Below are positions 20,901-32,993 of a DNA stretch of 64,000 bases, one piece after another. The notes beneath the pieces are model-generated. The model saw only the letters and a program-made list of their open reading frames with translations, was not told the origin of the DNA and made no database searches. This DNA comes from Carettochelys insculpta (lineage: Eukaryota; Chordata; Testudines; Carettochelyidae): NCBI RefSeq assembly GCF_033958435.1, contig NC_134142.1:98217001-98281000 (forward strand). The letters run 5' to 3'. Position numbers and translations under genes: made by a program. How positions within the stretch are numbered: position 1 is the first letter of the stretch; each line of letters opens with the position of its first letter.

Positions 20901-23900
20901 CATGTGGGCATGAGCAACTTCAGGAAAAATATGCTTTTACAGCTAATTTCCTTACACTAAGTCTAGAGACTTCAGATGAATTGAAAACTACATTGCCCCA
21001 CAAGTGTTCAGCTACCCAACATCTCAGTGAAAACATTAGCGAATGCCAGAAAGTGTTAGACATAAAAAAAGAAGCTGGAGTATTGAGCTTGTCTGTGTCC
21101 AGTTACTGCTCCAGAGAAGATGAATCTATTGAGATTATTGCTCCAAAACTGGACAAATGATTTAAGATTGCTAGTCAAAAAAATCTACCATAACAGTTTG
21201 AATTATTTGCTAAATTAAGTGAGTCTCCTAGGGAAAAAAAAGACATTTTAATTAATGGAGATGTTGATAAGAGATATTGAAGATGCATAAAGTGTTATAG
21301 TCAGATGGCAGATTTAAATTCCTATTATACCACTTTCCTACTTCAAGTAATACAGCAATTATATAAATAACTTGAGAAGCTACTGATATATCATTGTGAC
21401 ACTGGCTTTTTCAGGAGACAGATGGTAAGCAGAAATGGAGATGAAAAGTGTCAGATCCTCTAGCTAAACTGCAATAAATGTTGTGTGGGTATTCTCTAAT
21501 ATTTGAGAATTCCATATTTATTTTCTAATCATCTCAACAGGCTTTTATTTCAGGTTACCACCTACAAGTAGAAAGGTGAAAAATACATAGGCTGTGTGAT
21601 GTCTGCAGTGATGCTGTGCTCTTCCTTCCATAATTGCCTTGAAAAAGTTAGTAGCTTTACCTTAGCACAGATACACACTGGAAATACTGAAAATGCTACG
21701 AACAATTTTAGTTATCCATGAGAAAACTGAAAACCTACTAAGTGCAAAAGCTGGGTTTGATTTTTGCCTGACTTGTCTTCAGCGAGGATAGATAATTGCT
21801 AACCATAACGTCATACCCAACAGATTTAAGATTTTAATCCATAAGAACTTTATTTTGCATATTTGGAATAATAAATCAGGAGAGTGACTCTTGTATTTGG
21901 AACACAGAAATAGGAGTCATGCTGTCTTTCAATAGATGATGTGCCTCTGTGTGGGTAATACTGGAACAACTGCAGGCTCATTTTCTACCCAATATTTCAT
22001 CACTACTCATTTGTAATCCAAAATTTGTACCCAGGCAAGGTTAAGAGAATCTAAGTATACTTTTTGTCTCTTCAGTTCCTTGAAAAATTGCTTTTATACA
22101 AAGGATGCCCTGTGAATTTATTGTTTCCAATTACAGGCCTTTAATACCACTTATCTTACTGAAGTTAAATGACTATTGATTAGAAATTATCAGACTTACA
22201 TCTCTGGAGGCAAACTGCCTCATATATTCATGAAGAGTGTGTTTTCCTTCTGTATCAGATATGGACCCACCCCCTGAGTTAACGCATTTTAAAAGGTCAC
22301 AATTTAAAAAAGAGAGACTATAGATGGGTTCAAACAAACATTTTGAGAGCACAGAGTACAAGCAAGGGGTTTCTCCTATGTGTTATAAGTAGAGGTCATC
22401 AGAAGTTCAATGTTTCCCACACCAAAACATTAACATGCCTGGACAGTCAGTTGAAAAGACCACATGAGGACAAAAGAGATACTTGGTGCTCTATTGACCA
22501 TTCTAATGAGTATCCAGAAAACATCATCAATTTGTATCCAATAGTCACAGTTTTTGTGATAATTGCTGGAATTTACTAAATAGACATTTTTGCACTTGGA
22601 ACTGGGCTGGGACCACAAATCAGATGATAAAAAGATGTTAGGCCAAAATTTTGATAGCTACAGTCTCAAACTGGTTTCTAACATTTCACTACTTGCCCAG
22701 TCACAAGCCATCCAATGCTATCAAAATTTTGGTATGGCAGTAATGACTAAATAACTGAAAGTGTACACTACAATGTTACTTAAGATATTTTGTTGATGCT
22801 AAAATCCAATTCTTACACTCACTAGACTAGCTTAATACAGAGTTTATGTATCAATAGCAGTTGATCGTATTAGCAATTACCTTGCTTGAAAACGTTCTGG
22901 GAATTTAAATGAATGGAGTAAGATTTCATCAAAATCCAGTTTTTCATTAGAATAGAAGGAAGGATCCAGACAGAATTTCAATACTTATCACCTCTGTGTT
23001 TGTGATCTTCTGATTTATTTTTTTCCCTGAAAATAGAACAATCAATCAATTAAACTCAAAGGCCTCCAGCTACAAAATAAAAGATGTAATATCTATTTGA
23101 AAGCAGTTTCAAAGAACATTCATCCAGTATTATTCCAAAGTAGAGGATTTTGATTTCAACTCTGCCACTCCATCCATCTGCCCTCACGTGTAGGTTTCTT
23201 TAAAGATTGTTTTAACTATATTCTACTTATTCAATACAAAGACCATAAGCTGACCAGATGAAAATTCTGAGCATGTCCTATAGTTTGCCTCTCACACCCT
23301 TAATTGGCACCAAATCCTGAATATTTTTTATTTGTCAAGGGACCACTATATTAGTCTAAGATCCAAGAGGCCCACGTGAACTTTCCATAAACAAATCAAG
23401 AATTGCCTTAAGTTAGGCTTGAAACATGCTAAGGACACACCGTATTATTTTTTAATTTATGGAAAAATATTTACATAGTATAGTATCCTACTTATTATTT
23501 TCCTGTCCTGATATACTTGCTTGGTGTTGTAATTCCATAGTCCAGGCCAGAACAATGGATGAGACCTCTGAACACACACACATGACTCTGAGGACTCCTC
23601 TGGGAGACACAGTTCCCTCTCTGGTCTGTTTCTGGAGCAGTGTGGTTGCATCCCGTCCCATAGCGATGGCTGATTGTGTGCAAACCAATATTACTAGAGC
23701 ACAAATTAGTAGCGGTCATCCAAAATCAGTCTTTTTAAAAAATAGAATTATGCTGTTCCCCCCTTGATAAAAGCTAGGGGCACTGGGGAGAGAGGAATAT
23801 CTAACAGTTGCAATTGGCCTATATACGGGCCAAATCACTTTCCTTGTTCACACAAATAGCCCTACTAAGGCTTTCCACAGCAGGAGACATTAATAGGGGT
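17976..23900. other. Long non-coding stretch
   Basis: Nearly six kilobases of AT-rich DNA with no recognised repeat family of clear identity. There is a CAT run at 18748-18759, and a possible old reptile repeat around 19960-20080 (CCAAAATCTGGCCTGCTGAC). The one frame worth recording is at 20771-21160. Confidence 0.45.
20771..21160 (+). other. Unidentified 129-codon open frame
   Basis: Opens with TTG, not ATG; the frame is simply stop-free from there to the TGA at 21158-21160. The translation is rich in S, L, E and K with several Cys, and could be helical, but no domain or signal sequence is recognised. No splice sites, CpG island or poly(A) tail is evident. A remnant of a processed pseudogene is possible; chance is at least as likely. 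Confidence 0.15.
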
Positions 23901-23984
23901 AAGAAGTCCTGTGGCACCTTAGAGATATTTTGGAGTATAAGCTTTCGTGAGCAAAGACTTGCTTTGTCAGATGCATGAGTAGGT
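23901..23984 (+). repeat. Reptile short repeat, forward copy
   Basis: AAGAAGTCCTGTGGCACCTT, then TTTTGGAGTATAAGCTTTCG and GTCAGATGCATGAGTAGG. A short internal deletion removes most of the TAGACTAACAG block. Confidence 0.8.
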
Positions 23985-24088
23985 GTGTTTCAGAGGAGTT
24001 AAGGGGAGGGCCAGAAACTGACAAGGTCTGTTCAGTCACGAAGGATGTGGCCCATTATTGGCAGTTAATGTGGAGTTGTGAACATCAA

Positions 24089-24993
24089 GGCTATGTCTAC
24101 ACTAACACCCCCCCTTTTGAAAAGAGAATGCTAATGAAACACATCGGGATATGGTAATATGGTGCTGCGATAAATATACAGCACCTCATGGCTACGTCTA
24201 CACGTGCAGCCAACATCGAAATAGCTTATTTCGATGTAGCGACATCGAAATAGTCTATTTCGATGAATAACATCTACACGTCCTCCAGGGCTGGCAACGT
24301 CGATGTTCAACTTCGACGTTGCTCAGCCCAACATCGAAATAGGCGCTGCGAGGGAACGTCTACACGTCAAAGTAGCACACATCGAAATAGGGATGCCAGG
24401 CACAGCTGCAGACAGGGTCACAGGGCGGACTCAACAGCAAGCCGCTCCCTTAAAGGGCCCCTCTCAGACACACTTGCACTAAACAACACAAGATACACAG
24501 AGCTGACAACTGGTTGCAGACCCTGTGCCTGCAGCATAGATCCCCAGCTGCCGCAGAAGCAGCCAGAAGCCCTGGGCTAAGGGCTGCTGCCCACGGTGAC
24601 CATAGAGCCCCGCAGGGGCTGGAGAGAGCGCATCTCTCAACCCCCCAGCTGATGGCCGCCATGGAGGACCCAGCAATTTCGACGTTGCGGGACGCGGATC
24701 GTCTACACGGTCCCTACTTCGACGTTGAACGTTGAAGTAGGGCGCTATTCCTATCTCCTCATGAGGTTAGCGACTTCGACGTCTCGCCGCCTAACGTCGA
24801 AGTTAACTTCGAAATAGCGCCCGACGCGTGTAGACGTGACGGGCGCTATTTCAAAGTTGGTGCCACTACTTCGAAGTAGCGTGCACGTGTAGACGCAGCT
24901 CATTAGCATAAAGGCAGCTGAAGCACCTTGAAAGTGCTGCTTTTCCATTGCACGCTGCTCATCTACACCGGTTCCTTTTCGAACCTAATTTGG
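24089..24993. mobile_element. Older Harbinger MITE, split by insertion
   Basis: Left part (24089-24189) starts GGCTATGTCTACACTAACAC and runs to GCACCTCAT. The right part (from 24901) continues CATTAGCATAAAGGCAGCTG, so CACCTCATTAGCAT, a motif common to the foldback MITEs here, was the target of the 711-bp element. The distal terminus is not clear. Confidence 0.6.
24190..24900 (+). mobile_element. Non-autonomous Harbinger element, 711 bp, copy 1
   Basis: Starts GGCTACGTCTACACGTGC and ends with the complement of AGCTGCGTCTACACGTGC. CAT is duplicated at 24187-24189 and 24901-24903 (a shift of one or two bases is possible because CTCAT is shared). The ends are packed with TCGAAATAG/TCGAAGTAG motifs on both strands. 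The left 300 bp and right 400 bp correspond in order to the ends of the two-gene element at 44758-48677, while the genes are absent. It therefore looks like an internal-deletion derivative. Many intact CpGs suggest youth. Confidence 0.85.
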
Positions 24994-26767
24994 TTATCTT
25001 CATGGCTCTTCCACTCGTGCTCCTCTATGCAGCTACATCTGTCTGGGCATCTTAAACAGCAGCTCTGCTGGAGGACGGAGCTGGGGAAGGCAGTAGAACT
25101 ACTCCAGAAAAGCAGCTGCCAGCTTTCTGCTCCTTTCCCCATTTCCAGTCCTGAAAGGGCCCTAAATCAAAACAGTGGGCTGAATCCCAGTAGACTACAG
25201 CTCTATCCTGCAAACTTCAACCTGCAAATACATCAGCATGGCACATTTTTTAAGGCATAATTAAGGATTTACAGTGATTGAAGATGTTAGTCTAAAAAAT
25301 AAGGTTGTAGAATAATAGTGCAGCAATGTACTTTAAATATTTGAATGAAGTTAAGTATCTTCTGCAAATAGTAAGATTGAAGTACTTTGCATGCATGTTT
25401 TGATGCTTTCTGGCTTTCTTGAACTTTGCTAGCACAGGTTTCCCTGCTCTGAGCTAGCACACAGGCAGACTATCCTGGTTTGCTTTTGGTTCTTGGGCAG
25501 CCTAGATCCCTTGAGGGGCACCAGTTCTTATATCCCATCTGTCAGGCTGCTAATGCATCTGGGAAGCCTCCAACATTTTGGAAAGGGTCAATGAAATTGC
25601 AGAATTTTCATTCTACAGAGAATTAAAGTTTTTCATTCCATTTTTGGAACAATCTTTTTAAATTGAAGTTTCCTATAGGATGAAAACTCCAGTTTCCTTC
25701 ACTTGTTAGAGTTTAACCAGGACTTTCTGAAATTCACTTTGACATGTGGGAACAGGAAACAAGGAACGTCCATGATTTTTTCCCATCATCAGAACCCCTT
25801 AAGCATACTACCATCTCATTTAACAGCAAGTAAGAAGGGATGTGAAGGGTCATTCACTCTCGTCCCATAGCAAAATAAATCATCATGAAGCATAAATCAC
25901 TTCAGTGAATGGTCCAAGTTTTGCAGGTGTAATTGTGCCTGCAAACAAGGACAGCTGGCCAACAGCCTTTTCAGAAAGTAATGGCACAGCAGACAGACAG
26001 AGGAAGTTATATAGTCAAAGTCTAGGCTTGAATCAAATTATTTGTAGAGCTGACCAGAGGATTTTTTGTGGTTTGTTTCTTAAATGTTGACTTAATTAAA
26101 ATAAAAAAATGAAGTATTTTGGTCCAAACCCTCTACTTTTAATTTTGAAATGACACCATAGTGCCTCATGCTTCCATTGTCATCTAAAATCCAGGCTCTT
26201 TTATCAAATAATTCACCATGATTCAGGGTACTCTCCATTCTCACTGAAGGGAACCACTGCCTGATGGAAGATGAATTCTAGCAAAGAGCAGGGTCCATAG
26301 AGAGGAATGTGGACCTAAGGTTATTTACAATTCAAATTTTCTATTAAAAACAGACTTGACAGAACGTTTTCGACCAACCCTTATTATCTGGGTTTTGGGC
26401 TATCAAAGTTCACTTCCAGATCTGAGAATTCAAACATATAAAATGAAGAGCTGGTAAGTGGAAACAGACAGCAAAAAGGGAGGTCAAGTTCTCACAGCAG
26501 TTTGTGTGTGTGTGCGCCCACATGTGGATGTGTGTTTAAACAGAGCAATTGGTCACTGAGATGTCTATCTTGTGGTGACAAAGTTTAATTACTCAGTTTT
26601 CCTTACTTATATTCCTTGCCTGCAGTTCAACCCAGTGAGGATATAAGCACTTAAGAGATTGTGAGATGCTCAAATAACTGTATGCGCTACATTATTGATG
26701 TATTTAAGAGTTCTAACACCCTTTACCTATAATAAAGATGACTCCCCACCAATGACACCACCGAATT
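24994..26767. other. Non-coding, nothing recognised
   Basis: AT-rich unique-looking sequence; frames 24928-25260 and 25905-26090 show no domain. Confidence 0.45.
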
Positions 26768-27600
26768 ACAGAATCATATAGCTGGAAGGGACCTCAGGAG
26801 GTCATATAGTCCAGCCCCCTGTTTCAAGCAGGATCAACCCCCACAAAGTCATTCCAGCCAGGACCTTGTCGAGCCAGGACTTAAAAACCTCAAGGGATGG
26901 AGCACCCACCACCTTTCTAGGCAACGCATTCCAATGCTTCACCACCCTCCTGGTGAAGTCGTTTTTCCTAATATCTAACCTATACCTCTCCCTCTTTAAC
27001 TTCAGACCATTACTACTGGTTCTGCCGTCTGACACCACTGAGAACAGTTTCTCACCCTCCTCTTTAGAGCTCCCCTTCAGGAAGTTGAAGGTTGCTATTA
27101 AATCACCCCTAAGTCTTCTCTTCTGTAAACTAAACAAGCCCAAATCCCTCAGCCTATCCTCACAGGTCTTGTTCTCTAGCTCCTTAATCATTTTTGTTGC
27201 CCTCCACTGAACCTGCTCTAGCAAATCCACATCCTTTTTATACTGATGGTGGGGCACCCAAAACAGGACACAATGCACCCTAGTATGTCATTAGCCTTTT
27301 TGGCTGCAAGGGCACACTGTTTACTTATACCCAGCCTTTCATCCACCATAACTCCTAGGTCCCTTTCCATCATACTGATGCTGAGCCAGGCTATAACAAT
27401 GCTTGGGGTTCTTCCCCACCCCAGGTGCAGGACTCTACACTTCTCCTTGTTGAACTGCATCAGATTTCTTTTTGCCCAGTCCTCCAATTTATCCAGGTCA
27501 CTGTGGATTCTCTCTCTAGCTTCCAAAGTATCTACCTCTTCCCCAAGTTTTGTGTCACCCACAAATAGACTACAGTATGCATACATGGAGGAAGTCAATA
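26768..27600 (-). mobile_element. CR1 LINE, 5'-truncated, ORF2 C-terminal part
   Basis: On the minus strand two frames overlap: 27598-27218 and 27278-26802. The first includes LFVGDTKLG, the RT catalytic block that is normally (F/Y)ADD, followed by LEDWAKRNLMQFNKEKC. The second gives RDLGLFSLQKRRLRGDLIAT and NDFTRRVVKHWNALPRKVV, the conserved C-terminal end of CR1 ORF2. The FVGD change destroys the catalytic Asp pair, and a frameshift lies near 27250. The 3' end reads into the usual CR1 tail ending at TGATTC. Confidence 0.92.
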
Positions 27601-30600
27601 AAAGAGATCAGAAAAAACAGGAACACCACAAACAGCATAATTATCAAGAGTACTTAGCTGTTTGTGGAATGCATTAATAGAATACATTCAAAGGGCTTCA
27701 CAAACATTACTAAGAGATGGGCTAACCTCAGAATGATCAGAGTTTAGGATTAATTCAGATTAGAACACCATTTAAAATTTGTGGACCACTTGAATCTTCC
27801 AAGTGTTTTTACAAACATTAACTAATTAAAAGTCCAGCTCTGCAAACACTTCACGTGCGTATCTCCATTTCAATTTAATATGGGCTCTATATTTAGAGTA
27901 CTTGTAGGATTAACCCACCTTCTGACCATATTACCTTGCTTCCAAAAAGCTTATCTGAGCTATCAATTGCTTAAATATGAAACATCCCATAAGAAACTGC
28001 TGTCTAGCTCTTGTACCACATGCTCCCCTTGGGTTGGAAATTCTTTAACAATTTATGATTATGTTGCCTGAGCATTCCCAAATTTAGCAAAGCTCATCTT
28101 TCATAACATTAAGCAAGCAATGTATTTTTGCTTCTAATACTAGTAGGACTCCAGAGAGGTAAACAGATAAAAAGACAAGCAAAGAGGAATTAAAAAGTTA
28201 ACTAGTTTTCTGAACTGCAAGGAGCTTGAGTCTGAAAATTTGGAGCTTTTATTTTATGCCATCAGAAACATTTGAACCAGAAAAAATGGTATTGCATTAT
28301 GGTTCATAGACGTGAAAACACAATGCTGTCAGTAACTCATAACTCACACCAGCTATTACTATTCTGATGGCTACCATAGGACATGCTAATTACCTTGTTT
28401 AACAACATAAGCAGAGTGAGAAACATCCCTGACAACCTTTCGTGAATTAAACAAAAGTGCCCTTTCTGAAATAAATCAGTTCCCTACACATTGGCAAAGA
28501 TGAGTTATACAATATAAGTTTTGTTCCATCATCTGAGCATAGGGTCACTTAGGCCATACTGAGAAATAAACAATCCCTAATCAAGATTAAGTATTCCTAG
28601 CCAGTCAACCAACTCTATACTATCATGAGAACATTTATCCCCCTCCCATAGCATTGCTTAGGAGAAATAAAATAAAACCTGCACAAAGTAACCAAGAACC
28701 TGATTTACAGAGTTGCTGAGCACCACAAGTTGTCATTAACTTCAAGGGCAATCGTGGGTGCTTATTACCAGAACTACCTTGGAAATCTTCAAATACCCTG
28801 ATTTGTCAAACACAGAACTTTTTCATCAGAAAGGTTTCCTAGAGACAGGATAGAACTTCTGGGTGACACCAGATAACGCAAAAACACCGTTCTAAGGTAG
28901 CCTGGTGGTTCTGGAACTTACTTGTTATGGGGGAGATCAAGTTTCAAGTTTTTGGAAACCTGATTTGAGAGAAGGTATTAGAACAAGATTAAATGACAGT
29001 ATGCCCTCCCTACTGATGTCTCTCACCATAAAACATTTTAAAGATCTCTATTTCTTCATTGCATGGAATGGGAATATTTATTTTAAATCTCAAGCTACTG
29101 TAGAGCAAGGAAATCATTTCCTGCATGGATCTGAAAATCATACCCTGAATCTTTGCCTTGGAAGTGAATAAGTTGAATCAAGACAACCTCCTATCATTTG
29201 AAAAAGCAGTTCACATACACTCTGGAAAGTCCTGTACTGAGCCCTGCAATTGACCAAGCTGAAATATGTAGGGTCCCATGGAGCCACTTGGCTTCAGACA
29301 CCTGGATTCTTTTCAATCAGAGGAACACATTGATGGCACCTGTTTTCCGCCTTTCAAAGCATCTTTTATAATGGTAAAAGTTTATCTGAACAAAGGCACT
29401 GCTCAAACAAGAATAAGAATGAAAACAAAGCTTAAAAACTTCCAAAAATGACATGAGTGCCAATAGTTTTTTCTAAAAATTGAAATGTAAATTAAAACAT
29501 TCACTTAAAAAGAGAAACAGTGCTGAAAGCAGCTTTGGGAAGCTTGCTCCTCTGGGGCACCCAATCCAACATAGAAACTTCAAATGTAGCGCATAGGTAA
29601 GGGTCAACATGTGAACACTATTTTCAGATTGCTTTGATTAATGATTGAAACTACATTGACCTAAATGACAGCTACATTTTTTTGCGGTTTGTACTAATGT
29701 TAATGCAGACCAGAAGCTTGTGCCCAACAGCAGGGCAGTCAGTGTAGAAGACTGAAATTAGTTAATGCTATATAAACAAAATAATGCTCTGAATGTTGAT
29801 GTTCAATGTCAGTAGTAGGAGGCAGTAAGCTATGGCAGTAAGGCAATGAGGTTATAAGGCCTGTAAAACAATAATTTAGCCAAACAAGGGATAAACTTCA
29901 AAAGACTCAGCATAAGCAGCTAACTAGGATCAGTCTTAGCTGCAGAGATATCACAAGATAGAATGCTGCAGGTACCCAGATTGCTGACAGGTAACCATAA
30001 GACACTTGCTGATAGTAGTTTGGGATATTTGGGATATTAGGAACAATAATATCCCTTGTCATAAGAGTGACTGTCACCTATGTGCTTATAACTTTGAGCT
30101 CAACAAAACAGGAAACTATGGAAGACTGGCATGCTAATATTAGAGTGCAGAACTGCAAGTAATAAAATGGGACTGAAACACCTACTGAACATGCATTACT
30201 TACAAGTGTGCCAGGGGAAAAGTATAAAAACTGGTTTGGGTGCCTTGACAGATGTTAATTCCAGCAAGATGTTAGCACTTCCCCTTTTTATACAAGTTTC
30301 AGTGTAAAATGACACTTTCCAGTTGTCTGTGGAGAGTTATAATACAAAGCCTATGTTTATACACGAAAAGGTATGTATTTTATTACAATATTTTAACATT
30401 TCCTAAAATATTATTATTAAACATTAATTTTGTACCTCTTTAACATCTTCCATGTGAGAATCTCAGTCACCTACAAGTATTTAATGAACTAAGTCTCTTT
30501 TATATTTCACAAACGAGTGATGAGACAGTCAGTCAAGAATCACCATACCCATCACTGAAAGACAATGTGGTGCTGGAACCTATATTCTAAGTTGGTGTAA

Positions 30601-32215
30601 CAGCTGTTCAGATCTGTCTGTTGAATAAAACCATTTATAGGGGCAGTAGAACCACAATCCAGCCTTTACCAGTTTGATTTGAGAGAACTATGAGAAGGGG
30701 TTGTCATGGCTCTTGGGTTGGCATGACAACCAGCTTGAAAATTTCTAGAAATGAGATGAAATCTTTTAATGAAATTTTTGACTGGTTAAATATAATTGGA
30801 TGAGGGCTGCTGTGTTTTTAGATTTACTTTATCTGTCAGGGTGATAGTCGGTTACTGAGTGGGAAGGAGCAAGATTTACCATCATAGATACTACCCTCAG
30901 TATCTCCTGAGTCCAGGGTCCACATTACATTGCTGGACTTTCATCAGTCCAAAATGAATTTAGATAAGAATTGGCAAAGTGAAAGAACAATTTGGCAACA
31001 TTCCACTACCAGATTCAGTTAAACCTGGAACACCTGGAATGTGAACTTTGGGTTCCTTTTGCCACTCTCCTCCACAAGGCATAAGACCTCCTCCTCTCCT
31101 CCCCACCCCTCAGTGTGTGCTTGAACCAAAGCCAATCAGAAGGCAAAAGGCAATGAAAAGGCAGGGGAAGACACACTTAAGGCCTTCTGGACAAAGGATC
31201 TGAGGTGAGAGGATAAAGGAAACACCCCTACTCTCATTTGCATCAAAAATAGGAGAGAAAGACAGCTTCATTTGCATTCAGAATGGAGAACAGAAATTCC
31301 AAGGCAAGAATTGCACTGACTCTGGGACTCAGAAAGCAGGAAAGCATTGCCTGGTGGGAAATCTCTGATCCAGGTGTTAATGAACCCATGCCTGCACACA
31401 TCCAGATCAGTAATTATCAAACTAGTTTTCATAATAAATCTTCTATTCATGTCCAAAATAATGAAACTGCCAAATTATATTATCATCTGGAAACGGGGAT
31501 CAATTCAAGTTTTACAGAGTGGCAAGCTTTTGCTTTCATTCAGTTTAGCCTCCTGACCCTGCCATACATGATCAGTCATGGTTTGCTAGCCTCAACATTT
31601 TTAATCAGGTTTAAATAAGATTTAAAATTATGATTGCTTTGTTTGTTTGGCTCCCCTTGTACGGTTAATACTTAGAAATAAACAACTTTAATGGGTAAAC
31701 TGGTTGCTTAGCTCTCTCTACCCCTTTCTTCCCATCTCCTTGGAGGTATTATTTTTGGCTTCTCCATTGACTCTGCAACAATGCTTCTTGTAGTTTAGCT
31801 AAATATCCCTGTATTGCCCAAGAATCTTGTGGCAGTCCCTCAGCAAGTGCGTTACAAGCAGAACAGTTGGGGTGTGCACGTGGGAATAGGGACATGCTGA
31901 AGCTTGGGGTGTATGAGGGTGGAAGCTTAAAGTAGTGTTTAAACCCAGTCCAATGAATCCAAGGGTACATGAGGGTCACAGCTTGGCTGTGCAACTCAGC
32001 CTACTAACTTCAGCAACATGTAAGTGGTCAGCCTGTGGAGTACTGATGAATCAGTCCTCTCAGATGTGCTCCGTTAGCGTGTGTTCATCTGATTCTAGGG
32101 TGGGTAGAACCCAATCCTGAGGAAGCAAGACCCTATGGGATTACCCCAGTGGGAAGGAAGTTGCGGAAAAGAGAAGTACATATGAGAAAAACAAGCAACA
32201 CAAGCAGCACACAGA
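27601..32215. other. Long AT-rich non-coding stretch
   Basis: No recognised gene or young repeat over 4.6 kb. Frames at 28905-29171 and 31283-31618 have no domain. Two POU octamers (ATTTGCAT at 31236-31243 and 31270-31277) lie 34 bp apart in otherwise unremarkable sequence. Confidence 0.45.
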
Positions 32216-32587
32216 GGCTAGTGCTACATTCACGCCTAGAGTCGGCAGTTTGATGCAAATAAGCAGACTAAAAAAAGCAAAATGGTGCCTCATTTGCATA
32301 GCCAAGTGACTCATTTGCATGTTCACAGCAGAAAACAAGCAATGAAGACGTGATTCTGCTGGCAAAAACCCTCTTTGTCAGCATCCCCTTATCCCTGATC
32401 TTTTCCAGGCATAAGGGTTTGACAACAGAGGGGGCTTTTCCCAGCAGAACCTTGTCTTCACTGATTGTTTTCTGCCACAAATATACAAATGAGTTGCTCA
32501 AATATTCAAATGAGTTCCCATTTTGCATTTTCAAGACTGCTCATATGCATGGAGCTACTAGCACTAGGTATGAGTGTAGCACTAGCC
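32216..32587. mobile_element. Foldback MITE, 372 bp
   Basis: Ends are GGCTAGTGCTACATTCA and the complement of GGCTAGTGCTACACTCA; the arms pair for much of their length. Flanking triplets are AGA and TGA, a possible diverged 3-bp duplication. The left arm carries three POU octamers (32253-32260, 32292-32299, 32313-32320). No coding capacity. Confidence 0.7.
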
Positions 32588-32785
32588 TGAAAGAATTATC
32601 ACACCCACCTTCAAAAGAGTAACCCAAATAAATGAGCAAAGTAACAGGTAAATCTTGCAACATCTAAAAAGAGAAATTTTGGGGAGCAAAACATGGATTC
32701 TTGGGAAATTTCTTAGAAAAGGCTAACATGCACCTGCTTCAGTCTAAAAAGGCCATTTCATAAAGCCTCAAAAATTTCAGAAACG

Positions 32786-32993
32786 AAGGGTCCTGTGGCA
32801 CCTTATAGATTAACAGAAAAGTTTTGAGCATGAGCTTTCGTGAGCACAGACTCACTTCATCAGATTTCATCAAAATTTCAGAGTGATAGTCATGTTAGTC
32901 TCTATCTTCAAAAAGAATGAGGAGTCATAACCAATTTATTAGGGCATAAGATTTTGTGGGTGAAACCCATTTCATTAGTTGAGTTGGGATAGA
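32786..32993 (+). repeat. Reptile short repeat, two copies in tandem
   Basis: First copy (32786-32870): GGTCCTGTGGCACCTTATAG, ATGAGCTTTCGTGAGC, CACTTCATCAGATT. Second copy (32873-32993) begins with the 5' part of the consensus (TTTCAGAGTGATAGTCATGT, TTAGTCTCTATCTTC) and runs to TGGGTGAAACCCATTTCATT. Both read forward. Confidence 0.75.

Noticed and set aside
27246..27677. 143-codon plus-strand open frame
   Set aside because: Antisense to the CR1 reverse-transcriptase fragment, where the minus strand shows the conserved motifs.
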